Shown here in pieces: positions 1-10,500 of a stretch of DNA of 64,000 nucleotides. The translations under genes were made by a program, and so were the position numbers. Source of the stretch: Hydractinia symbiolongicarpus (Eukaryota > Cnidaria > Hydrozoa > Anthoathecata > Hydractiniidae); assembly GCF_029227915.1 (NCBI RefSeq), contig NC_079876.1, forward strand, positions 33,029,828 to 33,093,827, written 5' to 3'. How positions within the stretch are numbered: position 1 is the first letter of the stretch; each line of letters begins with the position of its first letter. The notes below the pieces were generated by a model, which was not told where the DNA came from, made no database searches, and was given only the letters and a program-made list of their open reading frames with translations.

Positions 1-184
1 TTAATGAGACGCTTAATAAAAGGTTTAATCGCCGGCAAACGAAAACCCGCCATTTCCAGTAAATCCCGGACTCGGCCCGTATAGTCAAAAGTATACAAAG
101 AAAGTACCCAGGGTGTAAACTCATTTCCCGAACGATTTTAAAAATTATTTTTTCACCACTAAAGCCCATGAGACTTGTAGTTTT

Positions 185-204
185 CAAAAATGTTTTCATT
201 TTTG
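185..204. repeat. Perfect 8-bp dyad with TTTT spacer (example of one per monomer)
   Basis: CAAAAATG, TTTT and CATTTTTG form an exact inverted repeat with a 4-base spacer. The same element, intact or with one arm base changed (TAAAAATG arm, giving a 7-bp stem), sits at this place in nearly every monomer. Exceptions include TAAAATG in the TTTTTTAAAATG subfamily, CAAAACTG units, and CAAAAATATTTTCATATTTG units. It could extrude as a small hairpin or act as a symmetric binding site. Its A/T-runs at about 8- to 10-base spacing also favour intrinsic bending. Function is inference. Confidence 0.8.
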
Positions 205-1080
205 ATGAGACGCTGAATAAAAGAAGTTTAATCGCGGGCAAACGAATACCTGCGATTTCCAGTAAATCCCGAACTCGGCCCGTATAGTCAAAAGTATACA
301 AAGAAAGTACCCAGGGAGTAAACTCATTTCCGAACGATTTTTTAAATTATTTTTTCACCACTAAAACGCATGAGACTTGTAGTTTTCAAAAATGTTTTCA
401 TTTTTGATGAGACGCTGAATAAAAGAAGTTTAATCGCGGGCAAACGAAAACCCGCCATTTCCCGTAAACCCCGGACTCGGCCCGCATAGTCAAAAGTATA
501 CAAAAAAAGTACCCAGGGAGTAAACTCATTTCCCGAACGATTTTTTAAATTATTATTTCACCACTAAAGCCCATGAGACTAGTAGTATTTAAAAATATTT
601 TAATTTTTGATGAGACGCTGAATAAAAGAAGTTTAATCGCCGGCAAACGAAAACCCGCAATTTCCCGTAAATCCCGGTCTCGGCCCGTATAGTCAAAAGT
701 ATTCAAAGAAAGTACCCAGGGAGTAAACTCATTTCCCGAACGATTTTATAAATTATTTTTTCACCACTAAAACGCATGAGACTTGCAGTTTGCAAAAATG
801 TTTACATTTTTGATGACACGCTGAATAAAAGAAGTTTAATTGCCGGCAAACGAAAACCTGCGATTTCCCGTAAATCCTGGACTCGGCCCGTATAGTCAAA
901 AGTATACAAAGAAAGTACCCAGGGAGTAAACTCATTTCCCGAACGATTTTTTAAATTTTTTTCTCACCACTAAAACGAATGAGACTTGTAGTTTTCAAAA
1001 ATGTTTTCATTTTTGATGAGACGCTTAATGAAAGTTGTTTAATCGCCGTCAAACGAAAACCCGCGACTTCCCGTAAATCC

Positions 1081-1093
1081 CGGGCTTGGCCCG
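1081..1093. repeat. Class B GC hairpin CGGGC-TTG-GCCCG (example)
   Basis: An exact 5-bp GC inverted repeat with a 3-base loop, created by the class B form GGGCTTGGCCCG. In class A the same place reads GGACTCGGCCCG and the stem is broken. The CCGGGGCTTGG and CCAGGCTTGG variants keep all or most of the stem. Seen directly; any structural role is inference. Confidence 0.7.
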
Positions 1094-1103
1094 TATAGTC
1101 GAA
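1090..1103 (-). other. CENP-B-box-like sequence with wrong spacing (class B example)
   Basis: On the minus strand class B units read TTCGACTATACGGG. The mammalian CENP-B box core is TTCG, four bases, A, two bases, CGGG. Here only three bases separate TTCG from the A, so the match is one base short. Class A lacks the TTCG because it has AAAAG instead of GAATG. A chance resemblance is quite possible, and CENP-B itself is documented mainly in mammals. Confidence 0.25.
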
Positions 1104-2248
1104 TGTATACAAAGAAAGTACCCTGTGAGTAAACTCATTTCCGAAACGATTTTTTCAATTATCTTTTCACCACTAAAACGCATGAGACTTGCAGTTTTCA
1201 AAAATGTTTCCATTTTTGATGACACGCTTAATAAAAGGTTTAATCGCCGGCAAACGAAAACCCGCCATTTCCAGTAAATCCCGGACTCGGCCCGTATAGT
1301 CAAAAGTATACAAAGAAAGTACCCAGGGTGTAAACTCATTTCCCGAACGATTTTAAAAATTATTTTTTCACCACTAAAGCCCATGAGACTTGTAGTTTTC
1401 AAAAATGTTTTCATTTTTGATGAGACGCTGAATAAAAGAAGTTTAATCGCGGGCAAACGAATACCTGCGATTTCCAGTAAATCCCGAACTCGGCCCGTAT
1501 AGTCAAAAGTATACAAAGAAAGTACCCAGGGAGTAAACTCATTTCCGAACGATTTTTTAAATTATTTTTTCACCACTAAAACGCATGAGACTTGTAGTTT
1601 TCAAAAATGTTTTCATTTTTGATGAGACGCTGAATAAAAGAAGTTTAATCGCGGGCAAACGAAAACCCGCCATTTCCCGTAAACCCCGGACTCGGCCCGC
1701 ATAGTCAAAAGTATACAAAAAAAGTACCCAGGGAGTAAACTCATTTCCCGAACGATTTTTTAAATTATTATTTCACCACTAAAGCCCATGAGACTAGTAG
1801 TATTTAAAAATATTTTAATTTTTGATGAGACGCTGAATAAAAGAAGTTTAATCGCCGGCAAACGAAAACCCGCAATTTCCCGTAAATCCCGGTCTCGGCC
1901 CGTATAGTCAAAAGTATTCAAAGAAAGTACCCAGGGAGTAAACTCATTTCCCGAACGATTTTATAATTTATTTTTTCACCACTAAAACGCATGAGACTTG
2001 CAGTTTGCAAAAATGTTTACATTTTTGATGACACGCTGAATAAAAGAAGTTTAATTGCCGGCAAACGAAAACCTGCGATTTCCCGTAAATCCTGGACTCG
2101 GCCCGTATAGTCAAAAGTATACAAAGAAAGTACCCAGGGAGTAAACTCATTTCCCGAACGATTTTTTAAATTTTTTTCTCACCACTAAAACGAATGAGAC
2201 TTGTAGTTTTCAAAAATGTTTTCATTTTTGATGAGACGCTTAATGAAA

Positions 2249-3054
2249 GAAGTTTAATCGCCGGCAAACGAAAACCCGCGATTTCCCGTAAATCCCGGGC
2301 TTGGCCCGTATAGTCGAATGTATACAAAAAAAGTACCCTGTGAGTAAACTCATTTCCAGAACGATTTTTTCAATTATTTTTTCACCACTAAAACGCATAA
2401 GACTTGTAGTTTTCAAAAATGTTTTCATTTCTGATGAGACGCTTGATAAAAGAAGTTTAATCGCCGGCAAACGAAAACCCGAAATTACCCGTAAATCCCG
2501 GGCTTGGCCCGTATAGTCAAAAGCATACAAAGATAGTACCCAGGGAGTAAACTCATTTCCCGAACGATTTTTAATTTATTTTTTCACCACTGAAACGCAT
2601 GAGACTTGTAGTTTTCAAAAATGTTTTCACTTTTGATGAGACGCTGAATAAAAGAAGTTTAATCGCCGGCAAACGAAATCCTGCGATTTCCCATAAATCC
2701 CGGGCTTGGCCCGTATAGTCGAATGTATACAAAGAAAGTACCCAGGGAGTAAACTCATTTCCCGAACGATTTTTTAATTTTTTTTCTCACCACTAAAACG
2801 AATGAGACTTGTAGTTTTCAAAAATGTTTTCATTTCTGGTGAGACGTTGAATAAAAGAAGTTTAATCACCGGCAAACGAAAACCCGAGATTTCCCGTAAA
2901 TCCCGGGCTTGGCCCGTGTAGTCGAATGTATACAAAGAAAGTACCCTGTGAGTAAACTCATTTCCAAAACGATTTTTCAAATTATCTTTTCACCACTAAA
3001 ACGCATGGTACTTGTAGTTTTCAAGAATGTTATCATTTTTGATGAGACGCTGAA
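2249..3054. repeat. Diverged mixed monomers
   Basis: About four monomers, mostly class B-like (GGGCTTGGCCCG, GTCGAATG, CCTGTGAG), with private changes such as CATTTCTGATGAG, GGTGAGACGTTG and GCATGGTACTTG. I saw no clear HOR partner elsewhere in the window. It contains nothing but satellite monomers. Confidence 0.8.
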
Positions 3055-5690
3055 TGAAAGAAGTTTAATCGCCGGCAAACGAAAACCTGCGATTTCCCGT
3101 AAATCCCGGACTCGGCCCGTATAGTCAAAAGTATACAAAGAAAGTACCCAGGGAGTAAACTCATTTCCCGAACGATTTTTTAAATTATATTTTCACCACT
3201 AAAACGCATGAGACTTGTAGTTTTCAAAAATGTTTTCATTTTTGATGAGACGCTGAATGAAAGAAGTTTAATCGCCGGCAAACGAAAACTTGCGATTTCC
3301 CGTAAATCCCGGACTCGGCCCGTATAGTCAAAAGTATACAAAGAAAGTACCCAGGGTGTAAACTCACTTCCCGAACGATTTTTTAAATTATTATTTCACC
3401 ACTAAAGCCCATAAGACTTGTAGTTTTTAAAAATGTTTTCATTTTTGATGAGACGCTGAATAAAAGACGTTTAATCGCCGGCAAACGAAAACCCGCCATT
3501 TCCCGTAAACCCTGGAGTCGGCCCGTATAATCAAAAGTATACAAAGAAAGTACCCAGGGAGTAAACTCATTTCCCTAACGATTTTTAAAATTACTTTTTC
3601 ACCACTAAAACGCATGACACTTGTAGTTTTCAAAAATGTTTTCATTTTTGATGAGACGCTGAATAAAAGAAGTTTAATCGCCGGCAAACGAAAACCCGCC
3701 ATTTCCCGTAAACCCCGGACTCGGCCCGCATAGTCAAAAGTATACAAAGAAAGTACCCAGGGAGTAAACTCATTTCCCGAACGATTTTTTAAATTATTTT
3801 TTCACCACTAAAACGCATGAGACTTGTAGTTTTTAAAAATGTTTTCATTTTTGATGAGACGCTGAATAAAAGAAGTTTAATCGCCGGCAAACGAAAACCC
3901 GCAATTTCCCGTAAATCCCGGACTCGGCCCGTATAGTCAAAAGTATACAAAGAAAGTACCCGGGATGTAAACTCATTTCCCAAACAATTTTTTAAATTAT
4001 TATTTCACCACTAAAACCCATGAGACTTATAGTTTTTAAAAATGTTTTTATTTTTGATGAGACGCTGAATAAAAGAAGTTTAATCGCCGGCAAACGAAAA
4101 CCCGCCATTTCCCGTAAACCCCGGACTCGGCCCGTATAGTCAAAAGTATACAATGAAATTACCCAGGGAGTAAACTCATTTTCCGAACGATTTTTTAAAT
4201 TATTTTCTCACCACTACAACGCATGAGACTTGTAGTTTTTAAAAATGTTTTCATTTTTGATGAGACGCTGAATAAAAGAAGTTTAATCGCCGGCAAAAGA
4301 AAACCTGCGATTTCCCGTAAATCCCGGACTCGGCCCGTATAGTTAAAATTATACAAGGAAAGTACCCAGTGAGTAAACTCATTTCCCGAACGAATTTTTA
4401 AATTATTTTTGCACCACTAAAACACATGAGACTTGTAGTTTTCAAAAATGTTTTCATTTTTGATGAGACGGTTAATGAAAGAAGTTTAATCGCCGGCAAA
4501 CGAAAACCCGCGACTTCCCGTAAATCCCGGACTCGGCCCGTATAGTCAAAAGTATACAAAGAAAGTACCCAGGGAGTAAACTCATTTCCCGAACGATTTT
4601 TTAAATTATATTTTCACCACTAAAACGCATGAGACTTGTAGTTTTCAAAAATGTTTTCATTTTTGATGAGACGCTGAATGAAAGAAGTTTAATCGCCGGC
4701 AAACGAAAACTTGCGATTTCCCGTAAATCCCGGACTCGGCCCGTATAGTCAAAAGTATACAAAGAAAGTACCCAGGGTGTAAACTCACTTCCCGAACGAT
4801 TTTTTAAATTATTATTTCACCACTAAAGCCCATGAGACTTGTAGTTTTTAAAAATGTTTTCATTTTTGATGAGACGCTGAATAAAAGACGTTTAATCGCC
4901 GGCAAACGAAAACCCGTCATTTCCCGTAAACCCTGGAGTCGGCCCGTATAATCAAAAGTATACAAAGAAAGTACCCAGGGAGTAAACTCATTTCCCTAAC
5001 GATTTTTTAAATTATTTTTTCACCACTAAAACGCATGACACTTGTAGTTTTCAAAAATGTTTTCATTTTTGATGAGACGCTGAATAAAAGAAGTTTAATC
5101 GCCGGCAAACGAAAACCCGCCATTTCCCGTAAACCCCGGACTCGGCCCGCATAGTCAAAAGTATACAAAGAAAGTACCCAGGGAGTAAACTCATTTCCCG
5201 AACGATTTTTTAAATTATTTTTTCACCACTAAAACGCATGAGACTTGTAGTTTTTAAAAATGTTTTCATTTTTGATGAGTCGCTGAATAAAAGAAGTTTA
5301 ATCGCCGGCAAACGAAAACCCGCAATTTCCCGTAAATCCCGGACTCGGCCCGTATAGTCAAAAGTATACAAAGAAAGTACCCGGGATGTAAACTCATTTC
5401 CCGAACGATTTTTTAAATTATTATTTCACCACTAAAACCCATGAGACTTATAGTTTTTAAAAATGTTTTCATTTTTGATGAGACGCTGAATAAAAGAAGT
5501 TTAATCGCCGGCAAACGAAAACCCGCCATTTCCCCTAAACCCCGGACTCGGTCCGTATAGTCAAAAGTATACAAAGAAATTACCCAGGGAGTAAACTCAT
5601 TTTCCGAACGATTTTTTAAATTATTTTCTCACTACTACAACGCATGAGACTTGTAGTTTTTAAAAATGTTTTCATTTTTGATGAGACGCC
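3055..5690. repeat. 7-monomer HOR, 1,421-bp period, two copies (second truncated)
   Basis: Copy 1 runs from about 3,055 to 4,475 and copy 2 from 4,476 to about 5,690. The landmark AAAAGACGTTTAATCGCC occurs at 3,462 and 4,883, 1,421 bases apart. The order of sub-variants matches: AAATTATATTTTC unit, AAAACTTGCG unit, CTGGAGTCGG/TATAATC unit, GACACTTG unit, GCCCGCATAG unit, CCCGGGATG unit and ACTACAACG unit. Copy 2 diverges at about 5,690, where GGCAAAAGAAAA is expected but TTTCATCGGCGGC appears. Confidence 0.85.
3117..3319 (+). repeat. Representative class A monomer (203 bp)
   Basis: A reference unit, starting at an arbitrary phase on CCGTATAGTC. Class A is recognised by GTCAAAAGTATAC, CCCAGGGAG, CTGAATAAAAG or CTGAATGAAAG, and GGACTCGGCCCG. 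The unit contains the GTATAC palindrome, a T-rich tract after CCCGAACG, the CAAAAATG/CATTTTTG dyad, and GCCGGC (also palindromic) ahead of a C/G-rich end. Sub-variants include CGCCATTTCCC with AAACCCCGG, the ACTACAACG/AAATTACCC form, the CCCGGGATG/ACTTATAG form, and the GTTAAAAG/CAAGG form with GGCAAAAGAAAA. The length of 203 is not a multiple of 3, so reading frame is lost at every unit. Confidence 0.9.
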
Positions 5691-7598
5691 GAATAAAAGA
5701 AGTTTCATCGGCGGCAAACGAAAACCCGCCATTTCCCGTAAACCCCGGACTCGGCCCGTATAGTCAAAAGCATACAAGGAAATTACCCAGGGAGTAAACT
5801 CATTTTCCGAACGATTTTTTAAATTATTTTTTCACCACTAAAACGCATGACACTTGTAGTTTTCAAAAATGTTTTAATTTTTGATGAGACGCTGAATAAA
5901 AGCAGTTTAATCGCCGGCAAACGAAAACCCGCCATTTCCCGTAAACCTCGGACTCGGCCCGTATAGTCAAAAGTATACAAAGAAATTACCCAGGGAGTAA
6001 ACTCATTTTCCGAACGATTTTTTAAATTATTTTCTCACCACTACAACGCATGAGACTTGTAGTTTTTAAAAATGTTTTCATTTTTGAGGAGACGCTGAAT
6101 AAAAGAAGTTTAATCGCCGGCAAACGAAAAACCGCCATTTCCCGTAAACCCTGGAGTCGGCCCGTATAATCAAAAGTATACAAAGAAAGTACCCAGGGAG
6201 TAAACTCATTTCCCTAACGATTTTTTAAATTACTTTTTCACCACTAAAACGCATGACACTTGTAGTTTTCAAAAATGTTTTCATTTTTGATGAGACGCTG
6301 AATAAAAAAAGTTTAATCGCCGGCAAACGAAAACCCGCCATTTCCCGTAAACCCCGGACTCGGCCCGCATAGTCAAAAGTATACAAAGAAAGTACCCAGG
6401 GAGTAAACTCATTTCCCGAACGATTTTTTAAATTATTTTTTCACCACTAAAACGCATGAGACTTGTAGTTTTTAAAAATGTTTTCATTTTGATGAGACGC
6501 TGAATAAAAGAAGTTTAATCGCCGGCAAACGAAAACCCGCAATTTCCCGTAAATCCCGGACTCGGCCCGTATAGTCAAAAGTATACAAAGAAATTACCCA
6601 GGGAGTAAACTCATTTTCCGAACGATTTTTTAAATTATTTTCTCACTACTACAACGCATGAGACTTGTAGTTTTTAAAAATGTTTTCATTTTTGATGAGA
6701 CGCCGAATAAAAGAAGTTTCATCGGCGGCAAACGAAAACCCGCCATTTCCCGTAAACCCCGGACTCGGCCCGTATAGTCAAAAGCATACAAAGAAATTAC
6801 CCAGGGAGTAAACTCATTTTCCGAACGATTTTTTAAATTATTTTTTCACCACTAAAACGCATGACACTTGTAGTTTTCAAAAATGTTTTAATTTTTGATG
6901 AGACGCTGAATAAAAGCAGTTTAATCGCCGGCAAACGAAAACCCGCCATTTCCCGTAAACCTCGGACTCGGCCCGTATAGTCAAAAGTATACAAAGAAAT
7001 TACCCAGGGAGTAAACTCATTTTCCGAACGATTTTTTAAATTATTTTCTCACCACTACAACGCATGAGACTTGTAGTTTTTAAAAATGTTTTCATTTTTG
7101 AGGAGACGCTGAATAAAAGAAGTTTAATCGCCGGCAAACGAAAAACCGCCATTTCCCGTAAACCCTGGAGTCGGCCCGTATAATCAAAAGTATACAAAGA
7201 AAGTACCCAGGGAGTAAACTCATTTCCCTAACGATTTTTTAAATTACTTTTTCACCACTAAAACGCATGACACTTGTAGTTTTCAAAAATGTTTTCATTT
7301 TTGATGAGACGCTGAATAAAAAAAGTTTAATCGCCGGCAAACGAAAACCCGCCATTTCCCGTAAACCCCGGACTCGGCCCGCATAGTCAAAAGTATACAA
7401 AGAAAGTACCCAGGGAGTAAACTCATTTCCCGAACGATTTTTTAAATTATTTTTTCACCACTAAAACGCATGAGACTTGTAGTTTTTAAAAATGTTTTCA
7501 TTTTGATGAGACGCTGAATAAAAGAAGTTTAATCGCCGGCAAACGAAAACCCGCAATTTCCCGTAAATCCCGGACTCGGCCCGTATAGTCAAAAGTAT
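5571..7598. repeat. 5-monomer HOR, 1,014-bp period, two near-identical copies
   Basis: 5,571-6,584 is repeated at 6,585-7,598. Private landmarks are exactly 1,014 bases apart: TTTCATCGGCGGC (5,703 and 6,717), GAAAAACCGCC (6,126 and 7,140), TTTGAGGAGACG, and AATAAAAAAAGTTT. Visible differences are very few, for example CAAGGAAATT near 5,776 against CAAAGAAATT near 6,790. This looks like a very recent tandem duplication. It overlaps the truncated end of the preceding 7-mer copy. Confidence 0.88.
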
Positions 7599-10500
7599 AC
7601 AAAGAAAGTACCCGGGATGTAAACTCATTTCCCAAACGATTTTTTAAATTATTATTTCACCACTAAAACCCATGAGACTTATAGTTTTTAAAAATGTTTT
7701 CATTTTTGATGAGACGCTGAATAAAAGAAGTTTAATCGCCGGCAAACGAAAACCCGCCATTTCCCGTAAACCCCGGACTCGGCCCGTATAGTCAAAAGTA
7801 TACAAAGAAATTACCCAGGGAGTAAACTCATTTTCCGAACGATTTTTTAAATTATTTTCTCACCACTACAACGCATGAGACTTGTAGTTTTTAAAAATGT
7901 TTTCATTTTTGATGAGACGCTGAATAAAAGAAGTTTAATCGCCGGCAAACGAAAACCCGCCATTTCCCGTAAACCCCGGACTCGGCCCGTATAGTCAAAA
8001 GTATACAAAGAAATTACCCAGGGAGTAAACTCATTTTCCGAACGATTTTTTAAATTATTTTCTCACCACTACAACGCATGAGACTTGTAGTTTTTAAAAA
8101 TGTTTTCATTTTTGATGAGACGCTGAATAAAAGAAGTTTAATCGCCGGCAAAAGAAAACCTGCGATTTCCCGTAAATCCCGGACTCGGCCCGTATAGTTA
8201 AAATTATACAAGGAAAGTACCCAGTGAGTAAACTCATTTCCCGAACGAATTTTTAAATTATTTTTTCACCACTAAAACACATGAGACTTGTAGTTTTCAA
8301 AAATGTTTTCATTTTTGATGAGACGGTTAATGAAAGAAGTTTAATCGCCGGCAAACGAAAACCCGCGACTTCCCGTAAATCCCGGACTCGGCCCGTATAG
8401 TCAAAAGTATACAAAGAAAGTACCCAGGGAGTAAACTCATTTCCCGAACGATTTTTTAAATTATATTTTCACCACTAAAACGCATGAGACTTGTAGTTTT
8501 CAAAAATGTTTTCATTTTTGATGAGACGCTGAATGAAAGAAGTTTAATCGCCGGCAAACGAAAACTTGCGATTTCCCGTAAATCCCGGACTCGGCCCGTA
8601 TAGTCAAAAGTATACAAAGAAAGTACCCGGGATGTAAACTCATTTCCCAAACGATTTTTTAAATTATTATTTCACCACTAAAACCCATGAGACTTATAGT
8701 TTTTAAAAATGTTTTCATTTTTGATGAGACGCTGAATAAAAGAAGTTTAATCGCCGGCAAACGAAAACCCGCCATTTTCCGTAAACCCCGGACTCGACCC
8801 GTATAGTCAAAAGTATACAAAGAAATTACCCAGGGAGTAAACTCATTTTCCGAACGATTTTTTAAATTATTTTCTCACCACTACAACGCATGAGACTTGT
8901 AGTTTTTAAAAATGTTTTCATTTTTGATGAGACGCTGAATAACAGAAGTTTAATCGCCGGCAAACGAAAACCCGCCATTTCCCGTAAACCCCGGACTCGG
9001 CCCGTATAGTTAAAATTATACAAGGAAAGTACCCAGTGAGTAAACTCATTTCCCGAACGAATTTTTAAATTATTTTTTCACCACTAAAACACATGAGACT
9101 TGTAGTTTTCAAAAATGATTTCATTTTTGATGAGACGGTTAATGAAAGAAGTTTAATCGCCGGCAAACGAAAACCTGCGACTTCCCGTAAATCCCGGACT
9201 CGGCCCGTATAGTCAAAAGTATACAAAGAAAGTACCCAGGGAGTAAACTCATTTCCCGAACGATTTTTTAAATTATATTTTCACCACTAAAACGCATGAG
9301 ACTTGTAGTTTTCAAAAATGTTTTCATTTTTGATGAGACGCTGAATGAAAGAAGTTTAATCGCCGGCAAACGAAAACTTGCGATTTCCCGTAAATCCCGG
9401 ACTCGGCCCGTATAGTCAAAAGTATACAAAGAAAGTACCCAGGGTGTAAACTCACTTCCCGAACGATTTTTTAAATTATTATTTCACCACTGAAGCCCAT
9501 GAGACTTGTAGTTTTTAAAAATGTTTTCATTTTTGATGAGACGCTGAATAAAAGACGTTTAATCGCCGGCAAACGAAAACCCGCCATTTCCCGTAAACCC
9601 TGGAGTCGGCCCGTATAATCAAAAGTATACAAAAAAAGTACCCAGGGAGTAAACTCATTTCCCTAACGATTTTTTAAATTATTTTTTCACCACTAAAACG
9701 CATGACACTTGTAGTTTTCAAAAATGTTTTCATTTTTGATGAGACGCTGAATAAAAGAAGTTTAATCGCCGGCAAACGAAAACCCGCCATTTCCCGTAAA
9801 CCCCAGACTCGGCCCGCATTGTCAAAAGTATACAAAGAAAGTACCCAGGGAGTAAACTCATTTCCCGAACGATTTTTTAAATTATTTTTTCACCACTAAA
9901 ACGCATGAGACTTGTAGTTTTTAAAAATGTTTTTATTTTTGATGAGACGCTGAATAAAAGAAGTTTAATCGCCGGCAAACGAAAACCCGCAATTTCCCGT
10001 AAATCCCGGACTCGGCCCGTATAGTCAAAAGTATATAAAGAAAGTACCCGGGATGTAAACTCATTTCCCGAACGATTTTTCAAATTATTTTCTCACCACT
10101 ACAACGCATGAGACTTGTAGTTTTTAAAAATGTTTTCATTTTTGATGAGACGCTGAATAAAAAAAGTTTAATCGCCGGCAAAAGAAAACCTGCGATTTCC
10201 CGTAAATCCCGGACTCGGCCCGTATAGTTAAAATTATACAAGGAAAGTACCCAGTGAGTAAACTCATTTCCCGAACGAATTTTTAAATTATTTTTTCACC
10301 ACTAAAACACATGAGACTTGTAGTTTTCAAAAATGTTTTCATTTTTGATGAGACGGTTAATGAAAGAAGTTTAATCGCCGGCAAACGAAAACCCGCGACT
10401 TCCCGTAAATCCCAGACTCGGCCCGTATAGTCAAAAGTATACAAAGAAAGTACCTAGGGAGTAAACTCATTTCCCGAACGATTTTTTAAATTATATTTTC

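Larger units (their letters stand above)
1..2248. repeat. 6-monomer HOR, 1,215-bp period, ~1.85 copies
   Basis: Positions 1 to about 1,033 are repeated almost base for base at 1,216 to about 2,248. Shared private variants include CCAGTAAATCCCGG, the AGACTAGTAGTATTTAAAAA unit, TCAAAAGTATTC, and the GACACGCTGAATAAAAG unit. A visible difference is TTATAAATTA near 748 against TTATAATTTA near 1,963. The sixth monomer (about 1,034-1,215) matches its counterpart less well (for example AAAGTTG against AAAGAAG), so the duplication is cleanest over five monomers. The first copy continues upstream of the window. Confidence 0.88.

Noticed and set aside
1090-1103. True CENP-B box
   Set aside because: The spacing between TTCG and the A is three bases instead of four, so it does not meet the core pattern. 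It is kept only as a low-confidence resemblance.
1088-1110. tRNA-derived satellite with a B-box (minus strand ATTCGACTA)
   Set aside because: It differs from the B-box consensus at key positions. No A-box lies at the right distance and no cloverleaf can be drawn.
1086-1277. Plus-strand short open frames (also 2,301-2,516, 2,909-3,124 and 9,702-9,899)
   Set aside because: They lie wholly within ordinary monomers and overlap the minus-strand frames. They occur where a single-base change happens to remove a stop.
1049-1516. 155-codon minus-strand open frame and the many 60-121-codon frames like it as genes
   Set aside because: They are the same satellite sequence read in one frame, spanning one to two and a third monomers. 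They are broken in most units by single-base changes, and no coding signature or start context is shared.
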